A stretch of DNA of 64,000 bases, from positions 513,072 to 577,071 of the forward strand of contig NZ_BAABWV010000001.1 in the NCBI RefSeq assembly GCF_040365005.1, given 5' to 3'. How positions within the stretch are numbered: the stretch's first letter is position 1; each line of letters starts with the position of its first letter. A program made the position numbers and the translations under genes. The notes under the pieces are model-generated. The model was not told where the DNA came from, searched no databases, and saw only the letters and a program-made list of their open reading frames with translations. Source of the DNA: Antarcticimicrobium sp040365005. GTDB lineage: Bacteria; Pseudomonadota; Alphaproteobacteria; Rhodobacterales; Rhodobacteraceae. Of the stretch, positions 25,201 to 34,321 are shown piece after piece.

Positions 25201-27236
25201 TGCGCGGGCTGGACCGACTGCTGCGGCCCCACAGTATCGCCGTTGTCGGCGGCGGGGGCTGGTGCGCCAACGTCATCGAGCAATGCCGCAAGATCGGCTT
25301 TTCCGGCGAGATCTGGCCGGTGCACCCCCGCCGCGACACGGTGGCCGGGCTGACCGCCTATGCCGACATCGACAGCCTGCCGAACGCCCCCGACGCCGCC
25401 TTTGTCGGCGTCAACCGCGATGCAACGATCGAGGTTGTCGGGCAACTGTCGGCGCGCGGCGCGGGCGGCGCGGTCTGTTTCGCCTCGGGCTTTCGCGAGG
25501 CCCAGCAGGAGACCGGCGACGGCCATGCCAAGCAGGAGGCGCTGCTGGCGGCGGCCGGCGACATGACGATCCTCGGGCCCAATTGCTACGGGATGCTGAA
25601 CTATCTCGACGGCGCCGCGCTCTGGCCCGACCAGCATGGCGGGGTGCCGGTCGAGCGCGGCGTGGCGCTGATCACCCAATCTTCCAACATCGCGATCAAC
25701 CTGACGATGCAGAACCGGGGCCTGCCGCTGGCCTATGTGGTGACCGCCGGAAACCAGGCCCAGACCGGGCTGTCGGAGATCGCCGCCGCCCTGCTGCGCG
25801 ACCCGCGCGTGACCGCGCTGGGACTGCATATCGAGGGGATCGACGACCTGCGCGGGTTCGAAGCGATGGCCGAGGCCGCCCGCACCCTGGGCAAGCCGAT
25901 CGTTGCGCTCAAGATCGGGCGGTCGGACCAGGCCCGGGCGGCAACGGTCTCGCACACTGCCTCGCTCGCCGGCAGCGACGCCGGTGCCGACGCGCTCCTG
26001 GCGCGGCTGGGGATCGGGCGGGTGCGTTCGCTGTCCGGCCTGCTGGAGACGCTGAAGCTGTTGCACGTCACCGGACCGCTCAGCTCGCCGCGCATCGCCT
26101 CGATGTCCTGTTCGGGCGGCGAGGCCAGCCTGATCGCCGACACCGCGCATGGCAGCGGCCTGGTCTTTCCGCCGCTGGGCGAGCGGCAGCGACAGGCGTT
26201 GCGCACCGTGCTGGGGCCCAAGGTGGCACTGGCCAACCCATTGGATTACCACACCTATATCTGGAACGACGAGGATGGGCTGGGCCGAACCTTTGCCGCG
26301 ATGATGGACGCCGACCTCGCGCTCGGGGTGGTGGTGCTGGACTTTCCCCGCGCCGACCGCTGCTCGGCCGCGGATTGGACCCGGGTGATCCGCGCCGTCG
26401 CCCGCGCCGGCAAGATCAGCGGGCGGCCGATGGCGATCCTCGCCTCGCTGGCCGAATTGATGCCCGAGGAGGTCGCGCAACAGATCATCGAACTGGGCAT
26501 CGTGCCGTTCTCGGGCCTGTCCGAGGCGGTCGAGGCGATGGACGTCGCCGCCGAACTGGGCCGCGCCCGGCCTGCGCCGATGCCGCTTCTGCTGCCACGG
26601 CCCGGCGAGGCCGGCACCACCCTGAGCGAGGCCGAGGCCAAGTCCTCGCTGGCCGCCCACGGGGTGCGCATCCCCGCCGCCGAACGCGCGACCGGGGCCG
26701 AGGCCGCCGCCACGGCGGCCGCCCGCATCGGCTTTCCCGTCGTGCTCAAGGGCGAGGGCATCGCGCACAAGACCGAGGCCGGCGCGGTGGCGCTGAACCT
26801 CCGCTCGGCCGGGGCCGTGGCCGAGGCAGCCCGCGCCATGCCGAGCGAACAGTTCCTGGTCGAACAGATGGTGACCGGCACGGTGGCCGAACTGCTGATC
26901 GGGGTGCTGCGCGACCCCGCCCATGGCTACGTTCTGACCCTTGCCTCCGGCGGCACCCTGACCGAGCTGGTCGAGGACAGCGTCAGCCTTTTGGTGCCCA
27001 GCCCGCCCGAGGCGGTGCGCGAGGCTCTGGGCCGGCTCAAGCTGTTCCGGCTGCTTTGCGGCTATCGCGGCGCGCCGGCAGCGGATATCGAGGCGATCGT
27101 ATCGGCTGTCATGGCCGTGCAATCCTATGTCCAGGCGGCGCACCCGCATGAGATTGAAATCAACCCCCTCCTCTGTGGCCCGCATGGTGCGGTCGCGGCG
27201 GATGCCCTGATCAGGATCGGAGACTCCCATGACTGA
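25200..27236 (+). CDS. Acyl-CoA synthetase, NDP-forming (acetate--CoA ligase family)
   Basis: 678 residues fusing the alpha and beta parts of NDP-forming acyl-CoA synthetases: CoA-binding domain ('HSIAVVGGGGWCANVIEQC'), succinyl-CoA-ligase-like domain with the phosphorylated His in 'ATVSHTASLAGSDAGADALL', and a C-terminal ATP-grasp domain ('FPVVLKGEGIAHKTEAGAVA', 'EIEINPLLCGPHGAV'). Activates a carboxylate with CoA and ATP. Translationally coupled to the dehydrogenase (ATG at 25200 within TGATG) and overlapping the hydratase gene by 8 bp, implying one pathway. Substrate inferred from caiD: possibly a trimethylammonium acid such as gamma-butyrobetaine. Confidence 0.88.
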   Translation: MRGLDRLLRPHSIAVVGGGGWCANVIEQCRKIGFSGEIWPVHPRRDTVAGLTAYADIDSLPNAPDAAFVGVNRDATIEVVGQLSARGAGGAVCFASGFREAQQETGDGHAKQEALLAAAGDMTILGPNCYGMLNYLDGAALWPDQHGGVPVERGVALITQSSNIAINLTMQNRGLPLAYVVTAGNQAQTGLSEIAAALLRDPRVTALGLHIEGIDDLRGFEAMAEAARTLGKPIVALKIGRSDQARAATVSHTASLAGSDAGADALLARLGIGRVRSLSGLLETLKLLHVTGPLSSPRIASMSCSGGEASLIADTAHGSGLVFPPLGERQRQALRTVLGPKVALANPLDYHTYIWNDEDGLGRTFAAMMDADLALGVVVLDFPRADRCSAADWTRVIRAVARAGKISGRPMAILASLAELMPEEVAQQIIELGIVPFSGLSEAVEAMDVAAELGRARPAPMPLLLPRPGEAGTTLSEAEAKSSLAAHGVRIPAAERATGAEAAATAAARIGFPVVLKGEGIAHKTEAGAVALNLRSAGAVAEAARAMPSEQFLVEQMVTGTVAELLIGVLRDPAHGYVLTLASGGTLTELVEDSVSLLVPSPPEAVREALGRLKLFRLLCGYRGAPAADIEAIVSAVMAVQSYVQAAHPHEIEINPLLCGPHGAVAADALIRIGDSHD

Positions 27237-28014
27237 CAGCCCCATCAAGACCCACCGCGACGGCCATGTGCTCGAGGTCACGCTGGACCGGCCCAAGGCG
27301 AACGCCATCGACCTGGCCACCAGCAAGATCATGGGCGAGGTGTTCACCGATTTCCGCGACGACCCCGAGTTGCGGGTCGCCATCGTCACCGGCGCGGGGG
27401 AGAAGTTCTTTTGCCCCGGCTGGGATCTCAAGGCCGCCGCAGACGGTGACGCGGTCGACGGCGACTATGGCAAGGGCGGCTTCGGCGGATTGCAGGAATT
27501 GCGCGGGCTGAACAAGCCGGTGATTGCGGCGGTCAACGGGATCTGCTGTGGCGGCGGGCTGGAACTGGCGCTGTCGGCCGATATCATCCTGGCCGCCGAT
27601 CACGCCAGCTTTGCCCTGCCCGAGATCCGCTCCGGCACGGTGGCGGATGCGGCGACGGTCAAGCTGCCCAAGCGGATCCCCTATCACATCGCGATGGAGA
27701 TGCTGTTCACCGGCCGCTGGATCGACACCGAAGAGGCCGCGCGCTGGGGCATGATCAACCATGTCTACCCCGCCGCCGACCTGATGGCCGAGGCGCGCAA
27801 GCTGGCTGCGCTGCTGGCCTCCGGCCCGCCGCTGGTCTACGCCGCGATCAAGGAGATCGTGCGCGAGGCCGAGGACATGAAGTTCCAGGACGCCATGAAC
27901 CGCATCACCAAGAGCCAGTTCGCCACGGTCGAGACCCTCTACCGCTCCGACGACCAGCTCGAAGGCGCCCGCGCCTTTGCCGAGAAACGCGATCCGGTCT
28001 GGACCGGGCGTTGA
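27229..28014 (+). CDS. caiD: CaiD-like enoyl-CoA hydratase (carnitinyl-CoA dehydratase)
   Basis: 261 residues, crotonase fold. It matches E. coli CaiD over its whole length, including 'LDRPKANAID', 'VAIVTGAGEKFF', 'GWDLKAAA' and the terminal 'AFAEKRDPVWTGR'. The catalytic glutamates are kept, in 'GGGLELALSAD' and in 'FALPEIRSG'. CaiD interconverts crotonobetainyl-CoA and L-carnitinyl-CoA in the cytosol. One difference is the region after the second Glu ('SGTVADAATVKLP'), where CaiD has a Gly-Gly. Third gene of the CoA operon. Confidence 0.85.
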   Translation: MTDSPIKTHRDGHVLEVTLDRPKANAIDLATSKIMGEVFTDFRDDPELRVAIVTGAGEKFFCPGWDLKAAADGDAVDGDYGKGGFGGLQELRGLNKPVIAAVNGICCGGGLELALSADIILAADHASFALPEIRSGTVADAATVKLPKRIPYHIAMEMLFTGRWIDTEEAARWGMINHVYPAADLMAEARKLAALLASGPPLVYAAIKEIVREAEDMKFQDAMNRITKSQFATVETLYRSDDQLEGARAFAEKRDPVWTGR

Positions 28015-28124
28015 GCCGCCGCCCACCCGGCTGACACAGGTCAATGCGCGGTCCCGCTGCTATCAGCCACACTCAAGGCGGCAGTTCGCGCAGGACTCGT
28101 CAACAACCGAAGAGGAGCGGCAGG

Positions 28125-29105
28125 ATGGACAGCAGGATTTTCGCGCTGGAGGGGGCACAGTCCCTGGGCGCGGCGGTGGCGGCGGAGCTGGGCCAGCCGC
28201 TGGCCGCGCTCGAGGAACGCGGTTTCGAGGACGGCGAACACAAGATCCGCCCGCTCGACGAGGTACGCGGCGCCGATACCTACGTGATCCAGGGGCTGCA
28301 CGGGGGACCCGACGACAGCCCCAACGACAGGCTGTGCAAGCTGCTGTTCTTCATCGCCACCCTGCGCACCAACGGTGCCGCCCGGGTCACGGCGGTGGTT
28401 CCCTACCTCGCCTATGCCCGCAAGGACCGCCAGACCAAGCCGCGCGATCCGTTGACCGCGCGCTACGTGGCGCAGCTTTTCGAGGCGGTCGGCGCCGACC
28501 GGGTGATCACGCTGGAATGCCATAACCTCGCGGCCTTCCAGAACGCGTTCCGCTGCGAGACTCTCGCGCTCGACACCCGCGGCGCCCTGCTAGAGCGGGC
28601 GGCAGAGCTGGCCGGGGATGGCGCGATCAGCGTCGCCTCGCCCGATCCCGGCGGGGTCAAGCGGGCGCAGCTGTTCCGCGAGGCGCTGGAGGCGCGGCTG
28701 CAACGCCCGGTGGGCTTCGCGCTGATGGAAAAACGGCGCAGCGGCGGCACCGTCACCGGCAGCCTGATCGCCGGCGACGTGGCCGGCGCGCGGGTTCTCA
28801 TCATCGACGACATGATCGCCTCGGGCGGGACGATGACCCGCGCGGCGCGGGCGATCCTGGACCTGGGCGCGCGCGATGTCTGGGCGCTGGCCGCGCACGG
28901 GCTGTTCACCGGCGGCGCGGAGGCGGCGCTGGCCGACCCGGCGATCACCGGCTGGATCGTCACCGACACGGTGCCGCCGTTCCGGCTGACCGAAGCGATG
29001 GCGCAAAGGGTCGAGATCGTCAGCGCGGCGCCGCTGCTGGCGCGGGCCATCGACCGGCTACAGCGCAACCGCCCGGTCACCGACCTTCCGGCGGCGGGCG
29101 CATGA
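28125..29105 (+). CDS. prs: Ribose-phosphate pyrophosphokinase (PRPP synthetase)
   Basis: 326 residues. 'ARVLIIDDMIASGGTMTRAA' is the PRPP-binding loop, 'DRQTKPRDPLTARYVAQLFE' the ATP and regulatory segment, and 'VITLECHNLAAFQ' holds the metal/ATP His. Makes PRPP from ribose-5-phosphate and ATP. ATG at 28125 follows AGAGGAG; an earlier in-frame codon is not supported. Several motifs are looser than in housekeeping Prs, so this may be a second, specialised copy. The 3' end overlaps the next, oppositely oriented gene by 29 bp. Confidence 0.85.
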   Translation: MDSRIFALEGAQSLGAAVAAELGQPLAALEERGFEDGEHKIRPLDEVRGADTYVIQGLHGGPDDSPNDRLCKLLFFIATLRTNGAARVTAVVPYLAYARKDRQTKPRDPLTARYVAQLFEAVGADRVITLECHNLAAFQNAFRCETLALDTRGALLERAAELAGDGAISVASPDPGGVKRAQLFREALEARLQRPVGFALMEKRRSGGTVTGSLIAGDVAGARVLIIDDMIASGGTMTRAARAILDLGARDVWALAAHGLFTGGAEAALADPAITGWIVTDTVPPFRLTEAMAQRVEIVSAAPLLARAIDRLQRNRPVTDLPAAGA

Positions 29106-30129
29106 ACTCGGGCCGGCACGACAGCGCGACATAGCCCCGCGCCTGCGGGCGCCACTTCCACGGGGTGCGTTCCGGCTGCACCACCAGATGCAGCAGCGCC
29201 AGCCGCGCCCGCAACAGCGCCCGGTAGCGCCAGTAGAACTCGGCCAGAACCGGCGGCGGATCGCCCAGCGCGGCGCCAAGACCACGACAGAGCGCGCCGG
29301 CCACCCACTCCGGCCCCAGCTTGGCGCATTCCATCCCCAGAAAGGCGATCTCGTCCAGCGGATCGACCAGCCGCAGGGCACGGTTGAACTCGAGGCAGTC
29401 GATGATCACCGGCGGGTCGGTCAGGAACACGTGCTCGGGCCGCAGATCGCCATGCCCCTCGACCACCTGCCCCTCCTCCGCCCGTCGCAGCAGAAGCGGA
29501 CGCGCCTGGGCGTAGGCCCGGTCATAGGCGTCGAGGGCGGCGTCAAGCTCAGGCGCGCCCAGCGCCAGCGCCGGATCGGTCAGCACCGCGTGCGTCTTTG
29601 CGAACTCGGCGGCGAATTGCGCGGCATAATCCTCCGGCACGATCTCGGCCGGGGGCAGCGCGCGATAGAACCCCTGCAACACCCCGGCAACCTGCCCGAT
29701 ATGCGCCGGCGTCAGCTCCCCGGCCCCGATCATGCGCTCGAGGTTGCGCGCCTCGGGCAGCCGGCGCATTTCCACCAGCCACTCCACCACCTGCCCGCCC
29801 GGTGCATCGAGCGACAGCCGCCCCTCCGGCCCCATCACCAGCGGGCGCGGCACGGCGTAGACTTCGGCTGCGAGGCGGCGGTTCAGATCCACCTCGTCAC
29901 GCACCGCGACGGCGCGTTTCTCCAGCGTCGAGAAATCGAGGAAATCATAGTGAACCGGCTTTTTCAGCTTGAACACCTTGGGACCAGCCAGGAACACCCA
30001 GGACATGTGGGTTTCCACGATCTCCACCTCGGCCGGGCCGTGGCTGTAGATGCCGGGATCGGACAGGAACCGGACCTTGTCCCCGACCGGGACCTCGGCG
30101 CCGGCAAGGGCGGTCTTGTTTTCCGTCAT
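29077..30129 (-). CDS. Aminoglycoside phosphotransferase-like kinase (COG2187 type)
   Basis: 350 residues of APH/kinase fold. The catalytic loop 'VEGHGDLRPEHVFLTDPPVI' with Asp and the Mg-binding 'IDCLEFN' that follows are clear; the N-terminal 'HMSWVFLAGPKVFKLKKPVH' includes the ATP-contacting Lys. Many COG2187 members carry an extra C-terminal AAA/P-loop half; it is absent here, so this is the short form. Substrate unknown. ATG at 30129 is preferred over an upstream codon. Tail-to-tail overlap with prs; divergent from the phosphatase gene. Confidence 0.75.
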   Translation of the reverse strand: MTENKTALAGAEVPVGDKVRFLSDPGIYSHGPAEVEIVETHMSWVFLAGPKVFKLKKPVHYDFLDFSTLEKRAVAVRDEVDLNRRLAAEVYAVPRPLVMGPEGRLSLDAPGGQVVEWLVEMRRLPEARNLERMIGAGELTPAHIGQVAGVLQGFYRALPPAEIVPEDYAAQFAAEFAKTHAVLTDPALALGAPELDAALDAYDRAYAQARPLLLRRAEEGQVVEGHGDLRPEHVFLTDPPVIIDCLEFNRALRLVDPLDEIAFLGMECAKLGPEWVAGALCRGLGAALGDPPPVLAEFYWRYRALLRARLALLHLVVQPERTPWKWRPQARGYVALSCRPEFMRPPPEGR

Positions 30130-30540
30130 GTCGCGCTTTTCGTGTCCCTGCCCCAACCCTCGCACAGGTGTGCCATCGACGCGGCGCGGCGCCAACAGCG
30201 AATTCCGTCGCAGGGGACGGATGGTCGCCCGACCCCCGGCGCCTGTTTTTTACTCAAACAGATCCGAATTTCGAAATATGTCAACGGACAGCTGCCGCGT
30301 TCCCAATATGGCAGGCCGACAAGGACGCCCGATCGGCCCGCGCGCGGGCTGCGACAAAGCTCGTCTCGCCACTGCGCGGTTTTTCTGGCACAGTCACCCG
30401 GCGCCCCGGGGTGCCGCCGCGACCGATTGGCGTTTTGCCATTGCAGATCCCGGACCGGCACCGTCTTCTGGAGGTGAACCGGCGGAACTTCCATCCGTTG
30501 GCCGGGCGTACAAAACGGCCCTGGAATTGTACGGAACACG
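30130..30540. other. Intergenic region between divergent genes
   Basis: About 410 bp between the kinase (minus) and phosphatase (plus) starts. No convincing protein is encoded; frames are short and not family-like. It includes a locally AT-rich stretch around 30246-30285 containing TTCGAAAT and TTGACA (minus strand 30283-30278), possibly part of promoters, but no good -10 partner was found. Confidence 0.5.
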
Positions 30541-31335
30541 ATGACCGCGAAACTTGACCTGCTGGTGTTCTCCGACCTCGACGGAACCCTCCTGTCCCAC
30601 CACGATTACAAATGGACCGCCGCCGAGGCCGGTTTGCGCGCATTGCGACGGCTCGGCGCCGGGGTGATCCTGGCCACCAGCAAGACCGCCGCCGAGGTCG
30701 CACCGTTGCGGGCCGCGATCGGGTTTGCCGACTGGCCCGCCATCGTCGAGAATGGCGGTGGCCTGCTGGAGCCGGGCCAAACCGGCGATGCCGACGCGGG
30801 CACCTACGCGCAGGTCCGCGCGCGTCTCGCCACCCTGCCGCGCGGCTTTCGCGGCTTCGGGGACATGACCGCGACAGAGATCGCCGCCGAAACCGGCCTT
30901 GCGACCGGGGCCGCCGCCGATGCCAAGGTGCGGCAGTACAGCGAACCGGGGCTCTGGAACGGGTCGGAGGAAGGGTTGGCCCGGTTTCTCGAGGCCGCCA
31001 GCGCCGCCGGGCTCACCGCGCGGCGCGGTGGGCGGTTCCTCAGCCTGTCGCTGGGCGGGACCAAGGCCGACCGGATGGACGCGCTGTTGCGCCGCTATGC
31101 CCCGCGCCATTCCATCGCGCTGGGGGATGCGCCAAATGACGTCGAGATGCTGGAGCGCGCGGAGTACGGCGTGATCGTGCGCAATGACCATTCGTCACCG
31201 CTGCCGCCACTGGCCGGCGAGGACAGCGGGCGGATCCGCCGCACCGCGCACGAGGGACCACAGGGCTGGGCCGAGGCGATCTCGGCGCTGCTGCAAGACT
31301 TGAAACTGACCAAGGAGCCGATCGGGCATGGCTGA
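30541..31335 (+). CDS. Mannosyl/glucosyl-3-phosphoglycerate phosphatase (HAD-IIB)
   Basis: 264 residues. HAD motif I 'FSDLDGTLLSHH' gives nucleophile Asp12 and acid/base Asp14; motif II 'LATSK' about 45-49; motif III Lys175 in 'GGTKADRMD'; motif IV 'IALGDAPNDVEML' with Asp196 and Asp200. The pattern fits MPGP-type phosphatases that dephosphorylate the product of the glycosyl-3-phosphoglycerate synthase. It overlaps the synthase gene by 8 bp, which supports this role. An insertion-like stretch ('SSPLPPLAGEDSGRIRRTAH', about 218-237) resembles a repeat-derived segment. Confidence 0.85.
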   Translation: MTAKLDLLVFSDLDGTLLSHHDYKWTAAEAGLRALRRLGAGVILATSKTAAEVAPLRAAIGFADWPAIVENGGGLLEPGQTGDADAGTYAQVRARLATLPRGFRGFGDMTATEIAAETGLATGAAADAKVRQYSEPGLWNGSEEGLARFLEAASAAGLTARRGGRFLSLSLGGTKADRMDALLRRYAPRHSIALGDAPNDVEMLERAEYGVIVRNDHSSPLPPLAGEDSGRIRRTAHEGPQGWAEAISALLQDLKLTKEPIGHG

Positions 31336-32554
31336 TTTCCACCAGAACGGAAACATCACGACACTGCACAACCTGCGCACGCGCTCGCTCGATGATCTGA
31401 CATACGAGCTGTCGACCTATGCCGAGACCCGCAAGATCACCCTGATCCTGCCCAGCCTCTATTCCGAGTTGGAGGGGCCGGCGCTGGCGCATATCGTCGA
31501 CGAGCTGACCCAGGTGCCCTACCTGCACCGGATCGTGATCGGGCTGGACCAGGCCGACGAGGACCAGTTCCGCAACGCGCAGCGGTTCTTTGCCCGCCTG
31601 CCGCAGACCCACACGGTGATCTGGAACGACAGCCCGCGCATGCAGGCGTTGCTGCAACGGCTCGACGCGCTTGGCCTTGCCCCGAAGGAGCCGGGAAAGG
31701 GGCGCAACGTCTGGACCTGCATGGGCTATCTCATCGCCTGCGCCGACAGTTCAGTGATGGCGCTGCACGATTGCGATATCCTCACCTATGATCGCGAGAT
31801 GCTGGCGCGGCTGATCTACCCGGTGGCCAACCCGGCGTTCCCCTATCAGATGGCCAAGGGCTATTACCCGCGCATCGGTGACGGCAAGCTCAACGGCCGG
31901 GTGACGCGGCTGCTGGTCAGCCCGCTGCTGATCGCGCTCAAGCGGGTGGTGGGGGATCGCGACTACCTCGATTACCTCCGCAGCTTCCGCTACCCGCTGT
32001 CGGGCGAATTCGCCATGCGCACCCCCACCCTGCCCGACCTGCGCATTCCCTCGGACTGGGGCCTTGAGATCGGCGTGCTGTCCGAGGCCTGGCGCAACCT
32101 GGCGCCGCAATCGGTCTGCCAGGTGGAAATCTCGGATGCCTATGACCACAAGCACCAGGAACTATCGCCCGAGGACGCCGACCGGGGGCTGAGCCGGATG
32201 TCCACAGACATCTGCAAGGCGATCTTCCGCAAGCTGGCCGCCGATGGCACGGTGTTCACCCCGAACGTGTTCCGCACGCTCAAGGCCACCTATTACCGCT
32301 GCGCGCTGGATCTGCTGGACGGCTATTATGCCGATGCGCGGATGAACGGGCTGGCGGTGGACCGCCACAAGGAAGAGAAGTCCATCGAGCTTTTCGCCGA
32401 GAACATCATCCGCGCCGGGCAGATATTTCTCGACTACCCGCACGAAAGCCCGTTCATCCCGACCTGGAACCGGGTCCACGCGGCCGACCCGGAGTTCCTG
32501 CCGGACATGCGGCGAGCGGCGGCGGCGGATCTCGAGGAGTTCGGCGCGGGTTGA
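31328..32554 (+). CDS. gpgS: Glucosyl-3-phosphoglycerate synthase (GT81-type)
   Basis: 408 residues, retaining GT-A glycosyltransferase. The metal-binding DxD is Asp148-Cys-Asp150 in 'VMALHDCDILTYDREM'; 'KGYYPRIGDGKLNGRVTRLL' is the acceptor-side block typical of GpgS; 'IPSDWGLEIGVLSE' is also conserved. It transfers glucose from a nucleotide sugar to 3-phosphoglycerate; the phosphatase then yields glucosylglycerate, a compatible solute and carbon/energy reserve. Mannosyl specificity cannot be excluded. Ends 24 bp from the convergent phosphorylase. Confidence 0.85.
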   Translation: MADFHQNGNITTLHNLRTRSLDDLTYELSTYAETRKITLILPSLYSELEGPALAHIVDELTQVPYLHRIVIGLDQADEDQFRNAQRFFARLPQTHTVIWNDSPRMQALLQRLDALGLAPKEPGKGRNVWTCMGYLIACADSSVMALHDCDILTYDREMLARLIYPVANPAFPYQMAKGYYPRIGDGKLNGRVTRLLVSPLLIALKRVVGDRDYLDYLRSFRYPLSGEFAMRTPTLPDLRIPSDWGLEIGVLSEAWRNLAPQSVCQVEISDAYDHKHQELSPEDADRGLSRMSTDICKAIFRKLAADGTVFTPNVFRTLKATYYRCALDLLDGYYADARMNGLAVDRHKEEKSIELFAENIIRAGQIFLDYPHESPFIPTWNRVHAADPEFLPDMRRAAAADLEEFGAG

Positions 32555-32578
32555 AGCCCGTCCACGCGCCCTGCCCGT

Positions 32579-34321
32579 TCAGCGGTTCGAGATCCAGCGG
32601 CACTGGTAGGGCGCAAAGGGGATGTCCGGCCCGGTCGCGACGATCTCCTTGCCGGTCAGAAGGTCGACCCAGCTGTCGTCCTCGATCAGGTTGATGCGGG
32701 GCGGGCTCAACAGCACCGTCTCGCTGCTGACGTTGTGGATGGCAAAGATCGACTGGCTGCGATCGAGGCTCTGGCGCCAGACCCCGAACAACCTGTCATC
32801 GAGGCTCAGGGTGAACTGGGTGGCGTTGGGGTGGAACGCGGGCTGTTTGGCGCGGATGCGCAGCCGCTCGGACATCCCGTGCAGCACGTGCGACTGCTCC
32901 GAGGTGGGATCGTCCAGCAACGCCAGCAAATCCGGGTAATGCCAGCGGTGCCGGTTGATGGCACGGTTCATGCCGCGCCGCTCGACGCCCTCGTGATCGT
33001 TGGGCGTGGCCAGCAGCGAGTGGATGTAGAAGGCCGGTATCCCCTCGAGCGACATGACGATGGTCTGCGAACACAGAAACCGCGCGATGTGATGCGCGTC
33101 CTCGCCGTCGAAGGTTCGACGCATCGCATCGAACAGCGAACAGTTCAGCTCATAGGGCTCCTCGCCGCCCTGCGGCAGCGCCCGCATCGAGACCAGCCCG
33201 CCAGCCTGCTGCACGGTGTCGATCATCCGCGCCTTTTCCTCGGGCGGCAGCACCCCCTCGGCCGGGCGCATGCCGATGCCGTCATGGCTGGCGGTGAAGT
33301 TGAGATAGGCACAGCCCAGTTGCGCCGGGGGCATCGCCGATTGCCACTTGTGCAGATAGCGCGCGGTGCCCGATTGCATTGCGTGCAGGATCAGCGGCGG
33401 CAGCGGGAAATTGTAGACCGCATGCGCCTCGTTCCGGTTGCCGAAGTAACTGAGGTTCTCGGTCCGCGGAACGTTGGTCTCGGTCAGCAGCACGACGGTT
33501 TCCACCGCGTAATCGCACAGCAGCCGCATCAGTTGCACGATCGCGTGGGTCTGCGGCAGGTGGATGCAGGAGGTGCCCGCCTCCTTCCACAGGAAGGCCA
33601 CCGCATCGAGCCGCAGGATGCGCACGCCCGCGTCGATATGCAGGCGGATGATCCGCAGCATTTCCAGCAGCACCTCGGGGTTGCGGAAATCGAGGTCCAC
33701 CTGATCGTGGCTGAAGGTGCACCAGACATGGCGCGGCCCGTCCTTGGTTTCCACCTCCTGCAACAGCGGCGTGGTGCGGGGGCGGACCACCGCCGAGAGA
33801 TCCTCTTTCGGGTCGGCCTCGAAAAAGAACCGGTCATAGGGCGCCTGCCGCTGGCGATAGGCGTTGAACCACGGCCCCTGGCTGGACACGTGGTTGAGCA
33901 CCAGGTCCGACATCAGGTGGAATTCCGACGCGATCCGCCCGATGTCGGCCCAATCGCCCAGTTGCGGATTGACCGCCCGGTAATCGGTCACCGCGAACCC
34001 GTCGTCCGAGGTGTGCGGAAAGAACGGCAGGATATGCACGCCGCTGACCACGTCGGACAGGTGACGGCGGAGAAAGTCGTGCAGCAGGTCCAGTGGCTTG
34101 TGGCTGCCGTCGGTGATCGAGTTTCCATAGGTGATCAGCAGCGCGTCCTGCTGCGACCAGAGCCGGTTGCTGGGGGTGCGGGCGCGTTGTCGGCGGTGGG
34201 TGCCCTCGGGCCAGAACGCCTCGACGATCTGGCTGACCACGATATCGGCGTCATAGTCGGGATAGATCCGTCGCACCCTGTCGGTGAGCCGCGCGTTGAA
34301 GGCATTGATCGTTTGGGACAC
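32579..34321 (-). CDS. GH13 sucrose-phosphorylase-type enzyme, likely glucosylglycerate phosphorylase
   Basis: 580 residues, GH13 barrel of the sucrose phosphorylase subfamily. Nucleophile Asp is in 'ILRLDAVAFLWKEAG', acid/base Glu in 'VVLLTETNVPRTENLSYFG', transition-state Asp in 'TASHDGIGMRP', and 'GVHILPFFPHTSDDGFAVTD' is the N-terminal hallmark. In this family some members phosphorolyse 2-O-alpha-glucosylglycerate rather than sucrose; adjacency to a synthase and phosphatase for that compound favours it. Start GTG at 34321 has GGAG about 10 bases upstream; an upstream GTG is less likely. Confidence 0.82.
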   Translation of the reverse strand: MSQTINAFNARLTDRVRRIYPDYDADIVVSQIVEAFWPEGTHRRQRARTPSNRLWSQQDALLITYGNSITDGSHKPLDLLHDFLRRHLSDVVSGVHILPFFPHTSDDGFAVTDYRAVNPQLGDWADIGRIASEFHLMSDLVLNHVSSQGPWFNAYRQRQAPYDRFFFEADPKEDLSAVVRPRTTPLLQEVETKDGPRHVWCTFSHDQVDLDFRNPEVLLEMLRIIRLHIDAGVRILRLDAVAFLWKEAGTSCIHLPQTHAIVQLMRLLCDYAVETVVLLTETNVPRTENLSYFGNRNEAHAVYNFPLPPLILHAMQSGTARYLHKWQSAMPPAQLGCAYLNFTASHDGIGMRPAEGVLPPEEKARMIDTVQQAGGLVSMRALPQGGEEPYELNCSLFDAMRRTFDGEDAHHIARFLCSQTIVMSLEGIPAFYIHSLLATPNDHEGVERRGMNRAINRHRWHYPDLLALLDDPTSEQSHVLHGMSERLRIRAKQPAFHPNATQFTLSLDDRLFGVWRQSLDRSQSIFAIHNVSSETVLLSPPRINLIEDDSWVDLLTGKEIVATGPDIPFAPYQCRWISNR

